Source: JAIQFL01 sp035295745 (GTDB lineage: Bacteria; Acidobacteriota; Terriglobia; Bryobacterales; Bryobacteraceae). From it: DNA of 50,476 nt. Below are positions 41,565 through 50,305 of this stretch, in pieces. The position numbers and the translations under genes were made by a program. The notes below the pieces were generated by a model. The model did not search any database and was not told the DNA's origin. It saw only the letters and a list, made by a program, of their open reading frames with translations. The DNA lies in the NCBI GenBank assembly GCA_035295745.1, contig DATGIL010000063.1:1-50476 (forward strand). The letters are read 5' to 3'. The stretch's first letter is position 1. Each line of letters opens with the position of its first letter.

Positions 41565-43040
41565 CTAGTGAAATATTGAATTCTTTGCGAACACCAGGAA
41601 CGGTTCCGGATAAACACCGATCGCCAGGGTCAGGAAGCCGGTCGCGATGAGCGCCACCCGCAATCCGAAGCTCGAGGACAACGGAGCCCGTTCGGTCTCC
41701 TCCCGAATGAACATGCTGCGCACAATTTTGAAGTAGTAATAAATCGCCACCGCGACATACAGCGTGGCAACCACCGCCAACGTGTAGTGCCCGGATTGGA
41801 CCAGCGACAGGAAGATGTAGTACTTGCCAAGGAAGCCCGCGGTTGGCGGAATGCCCGCAAGAGAAAGCAGGAAGATCAGCATCATCACGGCGTATCCGGG
41901 ATGACGGTGGGCCAACCCGTTAAAATCGTCCAGATCCTCGCCGATGATGTTCTGCCGGCGCATGGCCACCACCACCAGAAACGCACCGAGATTCATGAAG
42001 GTGTAGACGAGAATGTACACCAGAATGCCGTTAATCCCCGTATCGTTTCCGGCGATCAGGCCGAGCAGCATGTAGCCGGCGTGGGAGATGGAACTGTACG
42101 CGAGCAGGCGCTTGATATTGGTCTGATTGATGGCTGCGAGATTGCCCAGCGTGAGGGTCAATACTGCGACCACCGAGAGGATCGGAACCCATTCGTCGCG
42201 GACACTGCCGAGCGGAATTCGGAAGATGCGCAGCAGGAACGCGAAAGAAGCGGCTTTCGAGGCGACCGAAAGGTAGGCGGTCACCGTGGTCGGGGCGCCT
42301 TCATAGGCATCCGGAGCCCACATATGGAACGGCGCGGCGGAGATTTTGAAGAGCAGTCCGATCGCGGTGGTGGCCATGGCCAGATAAACTACGGCGTCCC
42401 AGGGCGGGCGCTGCTGGATCGCATCCGCGATCACCGACAATTTCGTCGATCCCGACAAGCCGTACATGATCGAGAAGCCGTACGCCAGAAATCCTGTGGA
42501 GAATGCGCCCAGCAGGAGATACTTCAACGCCGCCTCATTGGACCGCTTGTCCGACCGGAGGAAGCCGACCATCACATAGAACGACAGCGCCATCAGTTCG
42601 AGGCCGATGAACAAAGTGACGAGGTCCGTTCCCGCCGCCAGGAAGTACATTCCGCATTGCGCGAACAGCACCAGCGCATAATAGGCGGCATGGTGCTCGC
42701 CGGTGACCTCGAGGTACTTGTAAGAGACCAGCGCCACAATGATGGCGGCCACCACGAAGATCCAGTTGAAGAAGATCCCGAACCCATCGACGGTGACCGA
42801 GCCCTGGAAGCCTGCAAGGCTAGTCTGGCCATATTCGGCGAGCCAGGCAGTCTGCTTATAGAGAGCGATTCCCGTCAGAATCTCAGCCAGGATCACGAAA
42901 CTCGGCAGATATTTGCGGTCAGGAAACAATGGGCCAACGAACGGAAAATTGTCGAACAGCAGAATCGCACAGCCAAACAACGCCAGCATGACCGCCGGCA
43001 TGATCGAGAAGTGATCGATGAGAGAGTAGGGTTGGCTCAT
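41565..43040 (-). CDS. nuoN: NADH-quinone oxidoreductase subunit N
   Basis: A 491-residue antiporter-like subunit with about 14 helices. Typical segments: FIGLELMALSFYVMVGFLRS (conserved Glu), FKISAAPFHMWAPDAYEGAP (conserved Lys and the APDAYEG signature), NIKRLLAYSSISHAGYMLLG and AGIPPTAGFLGKYYIF. It carries one of the proton channels of complex I. Its start overlaps the nuoM stop by four bases. Confidence 0.97.
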   Translation of the reverse strand: MSQPYSLIDHFSIMPAVMLALFGCAILLFDNFPFVGPLFPDRKYLPSFVILAEILTGIALYKQTAWLAEYGQTSLAGFQGSVTVDGFGIFFNWIFVVAAIIVALVSYKYLEVTGEHHAAYYALVLFAQCGMYFLAAGTDLVTLFIGLELMALSFYVMVGFLRSDKRSNEAALKYLLLGAFSTGFLAYGFSIMYGLSGSTKLSVIADAIQQRPPWDAVVYLAMATTAIGLLFKISAAPFHMWAPDAYEGAPTTVTAYLSVASKAASFAFLLRIFRIPLGSVRDEWVPILSVVAVLTLTLGNLAAINQTNIKRLLAYSSISHAGYMLLGLIAGNDTGINGILVYILVYTFMNLGAFLVVVAMRRQNIIGEDLDDFNGLAHRHPGYAVMMLIFLLSLAGIPPTAGFLGKYYIFLSLVQSGHYTLAVVATLYVAVAIYYYFKIVRSMFIREETERAPLSSSFGLRVALIATGFLTLAIGVYPEPFLVFAKNSIFH

Positions 43041-44740
43041 TGGAGGTCTCCAAAACCAGGGGCCGGGGGCCGGGGGCCAGAAGACTGGGGTTGGGGGCTA
43101 GGGGTTGGGGGTTGGGGAAAGTGTGTCGCGTCGCGCCTATCGGTCGGCGCAGAAAAAGTCCCGGCCTTTGCTCGCTGCGCGAGCCCCAACCCCCAACCCC
43201 CAATCCCTGACCCCTGCTGTTCTGCTAATTGTGGGCCATTTCCGCCAAAATATCCGGGACGCACGCGCTGCACGATCTCTTCAACGGGCTGCTTCAGGAT
43301 GTCGAAATAGGGCTTGGGGAAGATGCCGATCCAGATCGCCCAAGCGATGAGGGGTGCGAACGTCAGGATCTCTCGCAGGCTCATGTCCGGGATGGTCAGA
43401 TTCTTTCCGTTTGTCACCTGCCCGAGCATAGTGCGCTGGTACAGCCACAACAGGTACGCTGCGCCGAGAATCACGCCCGTCACCGCGAATGCCGCCCAGA
43501 TGCGGTGTGCTTCGAACGCGCCTTGCAGAATCGTGAACTCGCCCACGAAGCCGTTCAACAGCGGCAAGCCCGCGGAACTCAGCATCGCGATGGCAAAGAC
43601 GATCGCGAACTTGGGCATCACGTGCGCCAGCCCGCCGTATTCCGAGATCTCGCGCGTATGGCGTCGTTCGTAGATTACGCCGATCACCATGAAGAGCATG
43701 CCCGTCGAGATGCCGTGATTGATCTGCTGGAGCACGCTGCCTGCAATACCGTTCGGATTCAAGGCGAAGATGCCCAGCGTACAAAATCCCAGATGGCTCA
43801 CCGAAGAGTAGGCCACCAGCTTCTTCCAGTCCTTCTGCATCAAGCTGACGAGCGCACCGTAAATGATGCCGATGATGGACAGCACTGCCAGGATCTGAAC
43901 AATCTTCTGGTCCGCAGAAGCTTCCGGAAGCAAGGGCAGGGAAAAGCGAAGGAAGCCGTATGTCCCCATCTTCAGCAGGACGGCGGCCAGGATCACGGAG
44001 CCGGCGGTGGGCGCCTCGACGTGAGCGTCCGGCAGCCACGTGTGGAACGGGAACATCGGCACCTTGATGGCGAACCCGATGAAGAACGCCCAGAAGATCA
44101 ACTCCTGGGTGCCCAGCGGCAGTGTCGTTTTCATCAGTTCGGAGATTTCGAACGTGTACACGTGGGTCTGATCGAAGTGCTGGAAGTAGAGCGTAAGAAT
44201 GCCCAGCAGCATGAGCACCGATCCGGCCAGCGTGTACAGGAAGAACTTGATGGCCGCGTACAGTTTTCGCGGACCGCCCCACACGCCGATGATGAAGTAC
44301 ATCGGCACCAGCACCAGTTCCCAGAAGATGTAGAAGAGGAAGAAGTCGAGCGATAGGAACACCCCGATCATGCCCGTCTGCAAGAGCAGGAACATGGCGT
44401 AGTATTCCTTCACGCGATCCTGAATCGCGTTCCACGAGCCTAGAACCGCGATGAAGCCCATCAGCGTAGTGAGCATCACCAGCAGCAAGCTGATGCCGTC
44501 GATTCCGATGTGGTAGTGCGCACCCAGCGCCGGAATCCAGTCCGCGCGCTCTTCGAATTGAAATCCAGGGATGCCCGCCTGGAAACGTCTGGCCAGCGGC
44601 AGCGAAATCAGAAACCCGGCGAACGACGCCACGTTCGCCCAGATGCGGATCAGGTCCTTGTTCTTTCCTGGAATGAGCAGCAGGACGGCAAGGCCAGCCA
44701 GGGGCGTCAACAGGATGATGCTGAGTAAATGCTGGTCCAT
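43037..44740 (-). CDS. nuoM: NADH-quinone oxidoreductase subunit M with repeat-derived C-terminal extension
   Basis: A 567-residue antiporter-like subunit with about 14 helices; key segments are FFLFYIFWELVLVPMYFIIG (conserved Glu), FAIKVPMFPFHTWLPDAHVE (conserved Lys), DWKKLVAYSSVSHLGFCTLG and NGFVGEFTILQGAF. The normal protein would end near residue 508 (after RPGYFGGNGPQLAEQQ). The final 58 or so residues are Gly/Pro/Ser-rich low complexity encoded by repeat R3. The stop still overlaps nuoN by four bases, so coupling is kept. Confidence 0.95.
   Translation of the reverse strand: MDQHLLSIILLTPLAGLAVLLLIPGKNKDLIRIWANVASFAGFLISLPLARRFQAGIPGFQFEERADWIPALGAHYHIGIDGISLLLVMLTTLMGFIAVLGSWNAIQDRVKEYYAMFLLLQTGMIGVFLSLDFFLFYIFWELVLVPMYFIIGVWGGPRKLYAAIKFFLYTLAGSVLMLLGILTLYFQHFDQTHVYTFEISELMKTTLPLGTQELIFWAFFIGFAIKVPMFPFHTWLPDAHVEAPTAGSVILAAVLLKMGTYGFLRFSLPLLPEASADQKIVQILAVLSIIGIIYGALVSLMQKDWKKLVAYSSVSHLGFCTLGIFALNPNGIAGSVLQQINHGISTGMLFMVIGVIYERRHTREISEYGGLAHVMPKFAIVFAIAMLSSAGLPLLNGFVGEFTILQGAFEAHRIWAAFAVTGVILGAAYLLWLYQRTMLGQVTNGKNLTIPDMSLREILTFAPLIAWAIWIGIFPKPYFDILKQPVEEIVQRVRPGYFGGNGPQLAEQQGSGIGGWGLGLAQRAKAGTFSAPTDRRDATHFPQPPTPSPQPQSSGPRPPAPGFGDLQ
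43058..43214. repeat. R3: G-rich/C-rich inverted repeat inside the 3' end of nuoM
   Basis: The plus strand has a G-rich arm (43058-43117, runs such as GGGGCCGGGGGCC and GGGGTTGGGGG) and, after a 64-bp central part, a C-rich arm (43182-43214, GAGCCCCAACCCCCAACCCC). The arms can pair as a long imperfect hairpin. The G-rich arm has many G4-G5 runs separated by two to three bases and could form G-quadruplexes on the strand that is not the nuoM message. Nothing like it is in other nuo genes here. Confidence 0.8.
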
Positions 44741-44744
44741 AAGG

Positions 44745-46973
44745 CTACCGGATCACGAAATACCCCAGAAATGCCAGGGCTCCCACCACTACGAAGAACG
44801 CGTACCTCTGCACGCGGCCAGTCTGGAGCATGCACACGGGGTAGGAAAGCATTTTCACGAAGAAGGAACCGAAGCGCACGGCGCCATCCACGATCCAGGT
44901 GTCCCACCACATGGAAAGTTTGGACACGAATCTCGTGAGCCATCCGGCTCCGTTGACGCCGCCATCCACTACGTTGCGATCGAAGGAGCCGAGCAGCGTT
45001 CCGCCGCCTTTGCACAGGCCGTCGACGAACAGGAAGTCGTAGATCTCGTCGACATACCACTTGTTGTAGAGCAGTCCGTGCAGCGGTTTGAGCAACGGCG
45101 ACTTCTCCATGCTGTCGGGGATCTGCGGCTTGTGGTGATAAAAGTAGCGGGCGATGGTGATGCCGATGATGGCGATCGCGACCGAGGTGCCCATCAGCAT
45201 CCACTCAAGCGAGGGCGAATGCTCGCCCTCTTCGGCAGTTAACGCAAATACCGGTGCGAGCCATGCCTCGAACAGGCGGAAGTTCTCGCCGAAGGCCGTC
45301 CACAGTTTGGGAACGCCCAGCCAGCCTGCCACGACGCTGCCTACCGCGAGTACCATCAGGGGCACCGTCATCGCCGGGCCCGATTCGTGGATGTGCGATT
45401 CCACTTCAGGCGACACACGCGATTTGCCGTAGAACGTGAGGTTCATCAATCGCCACATGTAGAACGCCGTCATGCCGGCGGTGACCAACCCCACCACGTA
45501 GAGGAATTGCGACCCCTGCTTCGAACTGAAGGTCTGCCACAGGATCTCGTCCTTCGAGAAAAAGCCGGCGAGGCCGGGAATTCCCGCGATGGCGACGGAT
45601 CCCACGAACATCGTCCAATGCGTGATCGGAATCTTATCCTTCAGCGCCCCCATGCGGCGCATATCCTGCTCGCCGGACATGGCATGAATCACCGATCCCG
45701 AGCCAAGGAACAAGAGAGCCTTAAAGAAGGCGTGCGTAAAGAGATGGAATACCGCGACCCAGTACGCGCCCACTCCCAACGCCAGAAACATGTACCCGAG
45801 CTGGCTCACCGTGGAGTACGCCAGCACGCGCTTGATATCGTTCTGCACCAGGGCGATGGTGGCCGCGAGGATGGCGGTGAACGCTCCCACGCTCGCCACC
45901 ACGGTCGACGTCGCGGGAGTCAACTGGAAGAGCGCAGACGACCGCGCCACCATGTACACGCCGGCAGTCACCATCGTCGCAGCGTGGATCAGTGCCGAAA
46001 CCGGCGTGGGACCTTCCATCGCGTCCGGCAGCCACACATACAGCGGAAACTGTGCCGACTTTCCGGTGGCGCCAATGAACAGCAGCAGCGTCATCACGCT
46101 GAGTACGCCCAATCCGCTTTCGACCGTGAAACGCCCAGCTGCCAGCGCCGGGCCGATGTCCGTGAACTTGATGGTTCCCAGTACCGACAGCATCAGGAGC
46201 ATGCCCAGAATGAAACCCGAATCGCCCACGCGGTTCACGATGAATGCCTTCTTGCCTGCATCGCCCGCCGACTTTTTGTGGAAGTAGAATCCGATCAGCA
46301 GGTAACTGCACAATCCAACGCCTTCCCATCCGACAAAGAGCAAGGCGTAATTGTTCGCCAGCACCAGCATGAGCATGAAGAAGACGAACAGATTCAAGTA
46401 GCCGAAGAAACGGTAGTAGCCGTTATCGTGCGCCATGTAGCCGGTGGAGTAAACGTGAATCAGGAAGCCGATCCCAGTAACCACCAGGATCATCACGCTG
46501 CTGAGCGGGTCGAGCAGGAATCCCCAGTCGGCTTGGAAAATCGCGTTGTTCCCGTTCGCCATGTGGAACGGAAGGCCGGCCAGCCAGGTGAACTTGATCA
46601 CTTCGTGCACTCGCTGGGTCTGCTGCGCCAGTTGCCACACGGCGCCAGCGGAGAAGATGAACGACAACAGAACCATCCCCGGACATATCAGATTGATCAG
46701 GAACTTCAGAGGCGCGTGCACATGCCCGTGCCCGTGCGCATCGTGGCCGTGATCGTGCGAGTGGTCATGCGAATGATCGTGAGTGTGCGGCCCATGTCCG
46801 TGGTCATGGCTGTGCCCGTGGTCGTGCCCGTGCTCGAAGACAGGCTCTACGCCGGGAGCGATCGCCACGTCTGAGACCGGCTGCGGATCCAGCTTCCGGC
46901 CGAACACCAGCATCAGGGCCGCGCCCAGAAGTGGGAACATCGGAATCAACCAGATATTGTCGAGGAAGTTCAC
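44745..46973 (-). CDS. nuoL: NADH-quinone oxidoreductase subunit L with histidine-rich loop
   Basis: A 742-residue subunit with antiporter-like helices and the long lateral helix near the C terminus. Conserved segments: FVGWEGVGLCSYLLIGFYFH (Glu), GKSAQFPLYVWLPDAMEGPT (Lys), DIKRVLAYSTVSQLGYMFLA and GLAGFFSKDEILWQTF. Between helix 1 (residues about 7-25) and helix 2 (from about 88) lies an insert with 19 His in residues 48-86, alternating with Asp, Gly and Ser. That loop should face the periplasm or membrane edge and could bind Zn, Ni or Cu. It lies between nuoK (seven-base gap) and nuoM (four-base gap). Confidence 0.96.
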   Translation of the reverse strand: MNFLDNIWLIPMFPLLGAALMLVFGRKLDPQPVSDVAIAPGVEPVFEHGHDHGHSHDHGHGPHTHDHSHDHSHDHGHDAHGHGHVHAPLKFLINLICPGMVLLSFIFSAGAVWQLAQQTQRVHEVIKFTWLAGLPFHMANGNNAIFQADWGFLLDPLSSVMILVVTGIGFLIHVYSTGYMAHDNGYYRFFGYLNLFVFFMLMLVLANNYALLFVGWEGVGLCSYLLIGFYFHKKSAGDAGKKAFIVNRVGDSGFILGMLLMLSVLGTIKFTDIGPALAAGRFTVESGLGVLSVMTLLLFIGATGKSAQFPLYVWLPDAMEGPTPVSALIHAATMVTAGVYMVARSSALFQLTPATSTVVASVGAFTAILAATIALVQNDIKRVLAYSTVSQLGYMFLALGVGAYWVAVFHLFTHAFFKALLFLGSGSVIHAMSGEQDMRRMGALKDKIPITHWTMFVGSVAIAGIPGLAGFFSKDEILWQTFSSKQGSQFLYVVGLVTAGMTAFYMWRLMNLTFYGKSRVSPEVESHIHESGPAMTVPLMVLAVGSVVAGWLGVPKLWTAFGENFRLFEAWLAPVFALTAEEGEHSPSLEWMLMGTSVAIAIIGITIARYFYHHKPQIPDSMEKSPLLKPLHGLLYNKWYVDEIYDFLFVDGLCKGGGTLLGSFDRNVVDGGVNGAGWLTRFVSKLSMWWDTWIVDGAVRFGSFFVKMLSYPVCMLQTGRVQRYAFFVVVGALAFLGYFVIR

Positions 46974-46980
46974 GGCTCTC

Positions 46981-47307
46981 CTACCACTTCAACAAGTCGA
47001 TTTCATCCGCCAGCACGGTTTCCTTGTTCCGGAAAAGTGCGATGAGGATGCCCAGCCCGACGGCAGCTTCCGCCACCGCGTCGGTGATCACGAAAATGGC
47101 AAACACCTGCCCCCCGACGTTGGCGTGCCCTTCGACCAGTGGCAGCGAGCGCGAAAACGCAATCAGATTGATGTTCACAGCATTCAGAATCAGCTCGATC
47201 GACATCAAAATGATCACGACGTTCCGCCGCGTAAGCACGCCCACGGTGCCGATGAGCAGCAGCGCAGCGCTCAGGACCAGGTAATTGACAGTGGGTATCG
47301 GGTGCAT
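46981..47307 (-). CDS. nuoK: NADH-quinone oxidoreductase subunit K
   Basis: A 108-residue protein with three helices, the full NuoK length. The two conserved membrane Glu residues are in IILMSIELILNAVNINLIAF and ITDAVAEAAVGLGILIALFR. It forms part of the proton path next to NuoJ and NuoH. It lies between nuoJ (one-base gap) and nuoL. Confidence 0.97.
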   Translation of the reverse strand: MHPIPTVNYLVLSAALLLIGTVGVLTRRNVVIILMSIELILNAVNINLIAFSRSLPLVEGHANVGGQVFAIFVITDAVAEAAVGLGILIALFRNKETVLADEIDLLKW

Positions 47308-47308
47308 G

Positions 47309-47824
47309 TCAAATCCTCTTCTTCGCCATAATCACGGAGCCAACCACCGCCACCAGCAGCAGCAGAGAAGCCACTTCGAACGGCAGCAAGTACTCGGAAA
47401 AAAGCGAATCCGCCACTACCTCGGTGTTGCCCAACCCCGGAGGAAGAAGTGCCGGTACGGCTTCGGCGATATGGAATGCATCTCTGCCGCGATAGAGGAA
47501 GAATCCAACTTCCAGCGCAACCGCGGCGACGGCTGCCAGCGCCACCAGCCATTGCCGGTTGAACTGGCGTTCCTTAGCTGCCTGGTCGAGATTCACCAGC
47601 ATGATTACGAACAGGAATAGCACCATGATGCCGCCCACATACAGCACAATTTGTACCGCAAACAGAAACTCCGCTTGCTGGAGCAGGTACAGGCCTGCCA
47701 CACCGAGCAGGGATACGATGAGCGAAACCGCGCTGTGGACCGCGTTGCGACGCGTGATCGTGAGAATGCCGCCTCCCAGGACCAGGGCGGCAAAGACATA
47801 GAACAGAACGTTGTCGATCAGCAT
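47309..47824 (-). CDS. nuoJ: NADH-quinone oxidoreductase subunit J
   Basis: A 171-residue protein with five helices: VLFYVFAALVLGGGILTITR, NAVHSAVSLIVSLLGVAGLY, FLFAVQIVLYVGGIMVLFLF (the flexible helix 3 with Tyr-Gly-Gly), then VALAAVAAVALEVGFFLY and a C-terminal helix. Overlaps nuoI by seven bases. Confidence 0.96.
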   Translation of the reverse strand: MLIDNVLFYVFAALVLGGGILTITRRNAVHSAVSLIVSLLGVAGLYLLQQAEFLFAVQIVLYVGGIMVLFLFVIMLVNLDQAAKERQFNRQWLVALAAVAAVALEVGFFLYRGRDAFHIAEAVPALLPPGLGNTEVVADSLFSEYLLPFEVASLLLLVAVVGSVIMAKKRI

Positions 47825-48294
47825 TTGTATTGAGTGGGCTTAGGTCCCTCTTCGAGCATCTGGCGATCCCAGATCTGGCCTTCGCGGGTGTAGGTGGCCA
47901 TCTCGAAATCCTGCGTCAGCTCCAGTGCGTCAACGGGGCAGGCATCTTCACACAGCCCGCAGAACATGCACCGCGAAGTGTCGTAGGTGAAATTCCCGAG
48001 CTCCTTGCGCTTGGTAACCTCATTCCGCTCGCTGCTGACCACGATGAGGGTCTCCGGGCACGCAAGGGCGCACAGGTTACATGCGATGCACAGGGTCTCG
48101 CCGTTATCGGGATTGATATTCAGCCGCGGAGCACCGCGGTACCGCTCCGCCACCTTGGGACGCTCCGCCGGATACTGCTCCGTGTAAATGTACTTGGGAT
48201 TCTGATTGCGGAACGTGACCCACAGGCCTTGAAAAAGGTCTACGAGGAAAATGCTCTTCGCTGCGCGGACGATCTTGTTCTGTAGGTTCGCCAT
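47818..48294 (-). CDS. nuoI: NADH-quinone oxidoreductase subunit I (two 4Fe-4S clusters)
   Basis: A 158-residue ferredoxin-like subunit. Two complete cluster motifs, CIACNLCALACP and CMFCGLCEDACP, bind N6a and N6b, which pass electrons toward NuoB. The N terminus has an amphipathic helix (FLVDLFQGLWVTFRNQNPKY) for membrane contact. It follows nuoD directly (four-base gap), where nuoE-H would lie in the standard order. Confidence 0.97.
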   Translation of the reverse strand: MANLQNKIVRAAKSIFLVDLFQGLWVTFRNQNPKYIYTEQYPAERPKVAERYRGAPRLNINPDNGETLCIACNLCALACPETLIVVSSERNEVTKRKELGNFTYDTSRCMFCGLCEDACPVDALELTQDFEMATYTREGQIWDRQMLEEGPKPTQYKC

Positions 48295-48298
48295 GGTA

Positions 48299-49411
48299 TT
48301 ACCGATCCACTTCGCCTAATACGATATCTAACGTACCGATCACCGCGACCACGTCCGCGATCAAACCACCGCGGATCATGCGGTCCAGGGCCTGCAGATT
48401 GACAAACGACGGCGGACGCACCCGGCACCTGTAAGGCTGCGTCGATCCATCGCTCACCACGTAATAGCCCAACTCACCCTTGGGCGCTTCGATCGAGACG
48501 TACGCCTCGCCGATCGCCGGCTTGATGACCTTGCCGACCTTGCCCATGATGGGACCCTGGGGAATCGCTTCGACCGCCTGTCGCATGATGCGCACCGATT
48601 GGCGCATCTCTTCCATCCGCACCAGGTACCGATCGTACGTGTCGCCGGTCTCGCGCGTGGGGATCTCGAATTCGTACTTTTCGTATCCCGAATAGGGCTG
48701 CGCCTTGCGGAGGTCCCACTTCACCCCGGCCGCGCGCAACACAGGCCCAGTGACCCCGTATTCCTTACACTCGTCGGCACTCAAGATGCCGACATTCTTC
48801 AGCCGCCCCACCCAGATGCGATTGTTGGTCAGCAGTTCTTCGTATTCATCCACCTTGGGGATGAACATATTGCAGAAGTCGCGAATATCCTGCTCGAATC
48901 CGTCGTACGTCTCGTAGAGCAAACCGCCGATGCGGAACGCGTGCGTGGTGAGGCGTGCGCCGCAGTACTTCTCGAAAATCTTCAGCGCCTCTTCCCGCTC
49001 GCGCAGGCAGTAGAACACCGGCGTGATAGCGCCAATATCGAGAGCATGCGTGCCCAGCCAGAGCAAATGGCTGGCGATCCGGTTCAACTCCGTGAGGATC
49101 ACGCGGACGGCCTGCGCTCGTGGCGGCGCTTCAATATTGAGGAGCTTCTCCACTGCGAGGCAGTAGCCCAACCCGTTCGATACCGCCGCCACATAGTCCA
49201 TGCGGTCGACATACGGATTGAACTGCGCGTAGGTACGGTGCTCGGCGATCTTCTCGACGCCGCGATGGAGATAGCCGATGATGCATTCCGTGCCCAGCAC
49301 CTTCTCGCCATCGAGTTTGAGGATCACGCGCAACACCCCGTGAGTGGACGGGTGTTGCGGGCCCATGTTGAGCACCAGTTCCGTGGAATCTAGGAAGGTA
49401 ATGTCCGCCAT
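48299..49411 (-). CDS. nuoD: NADH-quinone oxidoreductase subunit D
   Basis: A 370-residue 49-kDa-type subunit related to NiFe-hydrogenase large subunits. Quinone-site residues are in LNMGPQHPSTHGVLR (His-rich loop) and MDYVAAVSNGLGYCLAVEKL (conserved Tyr); the C terminus ends LDIVLGEVDR as usual. The ATG at 49411 gives the normal start MADITFLDS; the open frame to 49561 overlaps nuoC and is rejected. nuoC lies seven bases upstream as a separate gene, so there is no nuoCD fusion. Confidence 0.97.
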   Translation of the reverse strand: MADITFLDSTELVLNMGPQHPSTHGVLRVILKLDGEKVLGTECIIGYLHRGVEKIAEHRTYAQFNPYVDRMDYVAAVSNGLGYCLAVEKLLNIEAPPRAQAVRVILTELNRIASHLLWLGTHALDIGAITPVFYCLREREEALKIFEKYCGARLTTHAFRIGGLLYETYDGFEQDIRDFCNMFIPKVDEYEELLTNNRIWVGRLKNVGILSADECKEYGVTGPVLRAAGVKWDLRKAQPYSGYEKYEFEIPTRETGDTYDRYLVRMEEMRQSVRIMRQAVEAIPQGPIMGKVGKVIKPAIGEAYVSIEAPKGELGYYVVSDGSTQPYRCRVRPPSFVNLQALDRMIRGGLIADVVAVIGTLDIVLGEVDR

Positions 49412-49418
49412 ACAGAGG

Positions 49419-50081
49419 TCACTGGCCGCTTTCGATACCCATATTATCCTGCACCCACCGCTGGTCCTGCTGGAGGATGCCGTAGTCCTTGCGCAACGGG
49501 TAGCCCTGCCACTCTTCGGGTAGCAGGATCCTCCGCATGTCGGGATGGCCGTTGAATTCAATGCCGAACATGTCGAAGACTTCGCGCTCGAGCCAGTTGG
49601 CGGTCAGATGCACACCTACAGCGGTCTCGGGTTTAAACCCGTCCGGAATGTAAGTTTTAACGCGGAGTCGCTCGTTGCGGGGAAAGCTATAGACGATATA
49701 GACGATGTCGAAACGCTCCGGCCGCTTCGGCCAATCGACGGCGGTGATGTCGACCAGATAGTCGAAATCGGCTTCGAGTTTCAGGTATTCGAGAACCGGA
49801 ATTGCCGCGTCAGGTTTGGCGACGACAAAGTTCTGTCCCAGGTACGTACTGGTTTGCAGGATGCGATCGCCAAAACGTTCCTTGATATCTTTTGCCAGAT
49901 CGCTCTCCCAGGGGGTAGCGGCCATCGTAGGCGGCGCTTTGGGAGCGGCGGGAGGTGCGGCGGCAGCAGGCTTCGGTGCAGCTTTAGGAGCGTCACCAGC
50001 GGGTTTCGCCGGTGGTTTCGGAGCGCCGCCTCCCTCTGGAGGAGGCGCAGGCGCACCCTCCGGCTTTTGCTCGTCAGCCAT
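49419..50081 (-). CDS. nuoC: NADH-quinone oxidoreductase subunit C with Pro/Ala/Lys-rich N-terminal extension
   Basis: A 220-residue protein. The NuoC domain (about 57-215) includes FDYLVDITAVDWPKRPERFD, LRVKTYIPDG, ANWLEREVFDMFGIEFNGHP and RRILLPEEWQGYPLRKDY, which pack against NuoD. Residues 1-52 are an unusual extension of Pro, Ala, Lys and Gly (AKPAGDAPKAAPKPAAAAPP) ahead of MAATPWESDLAKDI; that Met (residue 53) is an alternative start, but the ATG at 50081 has the better ribosome site (AGGAACATTC). nuoB, expected upstream, is not in the window's last 395 bases. Confidence 0.95.
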   Translation of the reverse strand: MADEQKPEGAPAPPPEGGGAPKPPAKPAGDAPKAAPKPAAAAPPAAPKAPPTMAATPWESDLAKDIKERFGDRILQTSTYLGQNFVVAKPDAAIPVLEYLKLEADFDYLVDITAVDWPKRPERFDIVYIVYSFPRNERLRVKTYIPDGFKPETAVGVHLTANWLEREVFDMFGIEFNGHPDMRRILLPEEWQGYPLRKDYGILQQDQRWVQDNMGIESGQ

Positions 50082-50147
50082 GAATGTTCCTCGTGAAGAA
50101 GACTACATGTATCACTTGCGTGAACAAGTGTCAAATGGAGTGGCCGA

Positions 50148-50201
50148 TGTGGCGCAAACACTCCTGTTTGCCGCGTCGAGACTCATCTCGACGCTTTTCG
50201 C
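50148..50201 (-). repeat. R1 repeat, copy 3 (inverted)
   Basis: Two adjacent perfect hairpins on the minus orientation: GCAAACA-CTCC-TGTTTGC (50154-50171... arms 50154-50160 and 50165-50171) and GTCGAGA-CTCA-TCTCGAC (50175-50192). The second stem differs from copy 2 (GTCGACA/TGTCGAC) by a paired change on both arms. It lies about 70 bp upstream of the nuoC start. Confidence 0.85.
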
Positions 50202-50305
50202 ACAACGCGCTCACTGATTTCGAAAGCCCCAAGATCTACGGGCCAATTCGTGCCAGAGAGGGCAATCCGCAACACCCAGCATACGGCGGCCTCGATGCAC
50301 GCCCG

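Noticed and set aside
41787..43310. 507-residue plus-strand open frame opposite nuoN
   Set aside because: It is the antisense of a well supported NuoN; composition (many Arg, Gln, His, Asp) is typical of a shadow frame of a GC-rich membrane protein gene.
43229..44356. 375-residue plus-strand open frame opposite nuoM
   Set aside because: Antisense shadow with no recognisable motif.
45387..46874. 495-residue plus-strand open frame opposite nuoL
   Set aside because: Antisense shadow of NuoL; its Val/Met-rich tail is simply the reverse of the His-rich loop.
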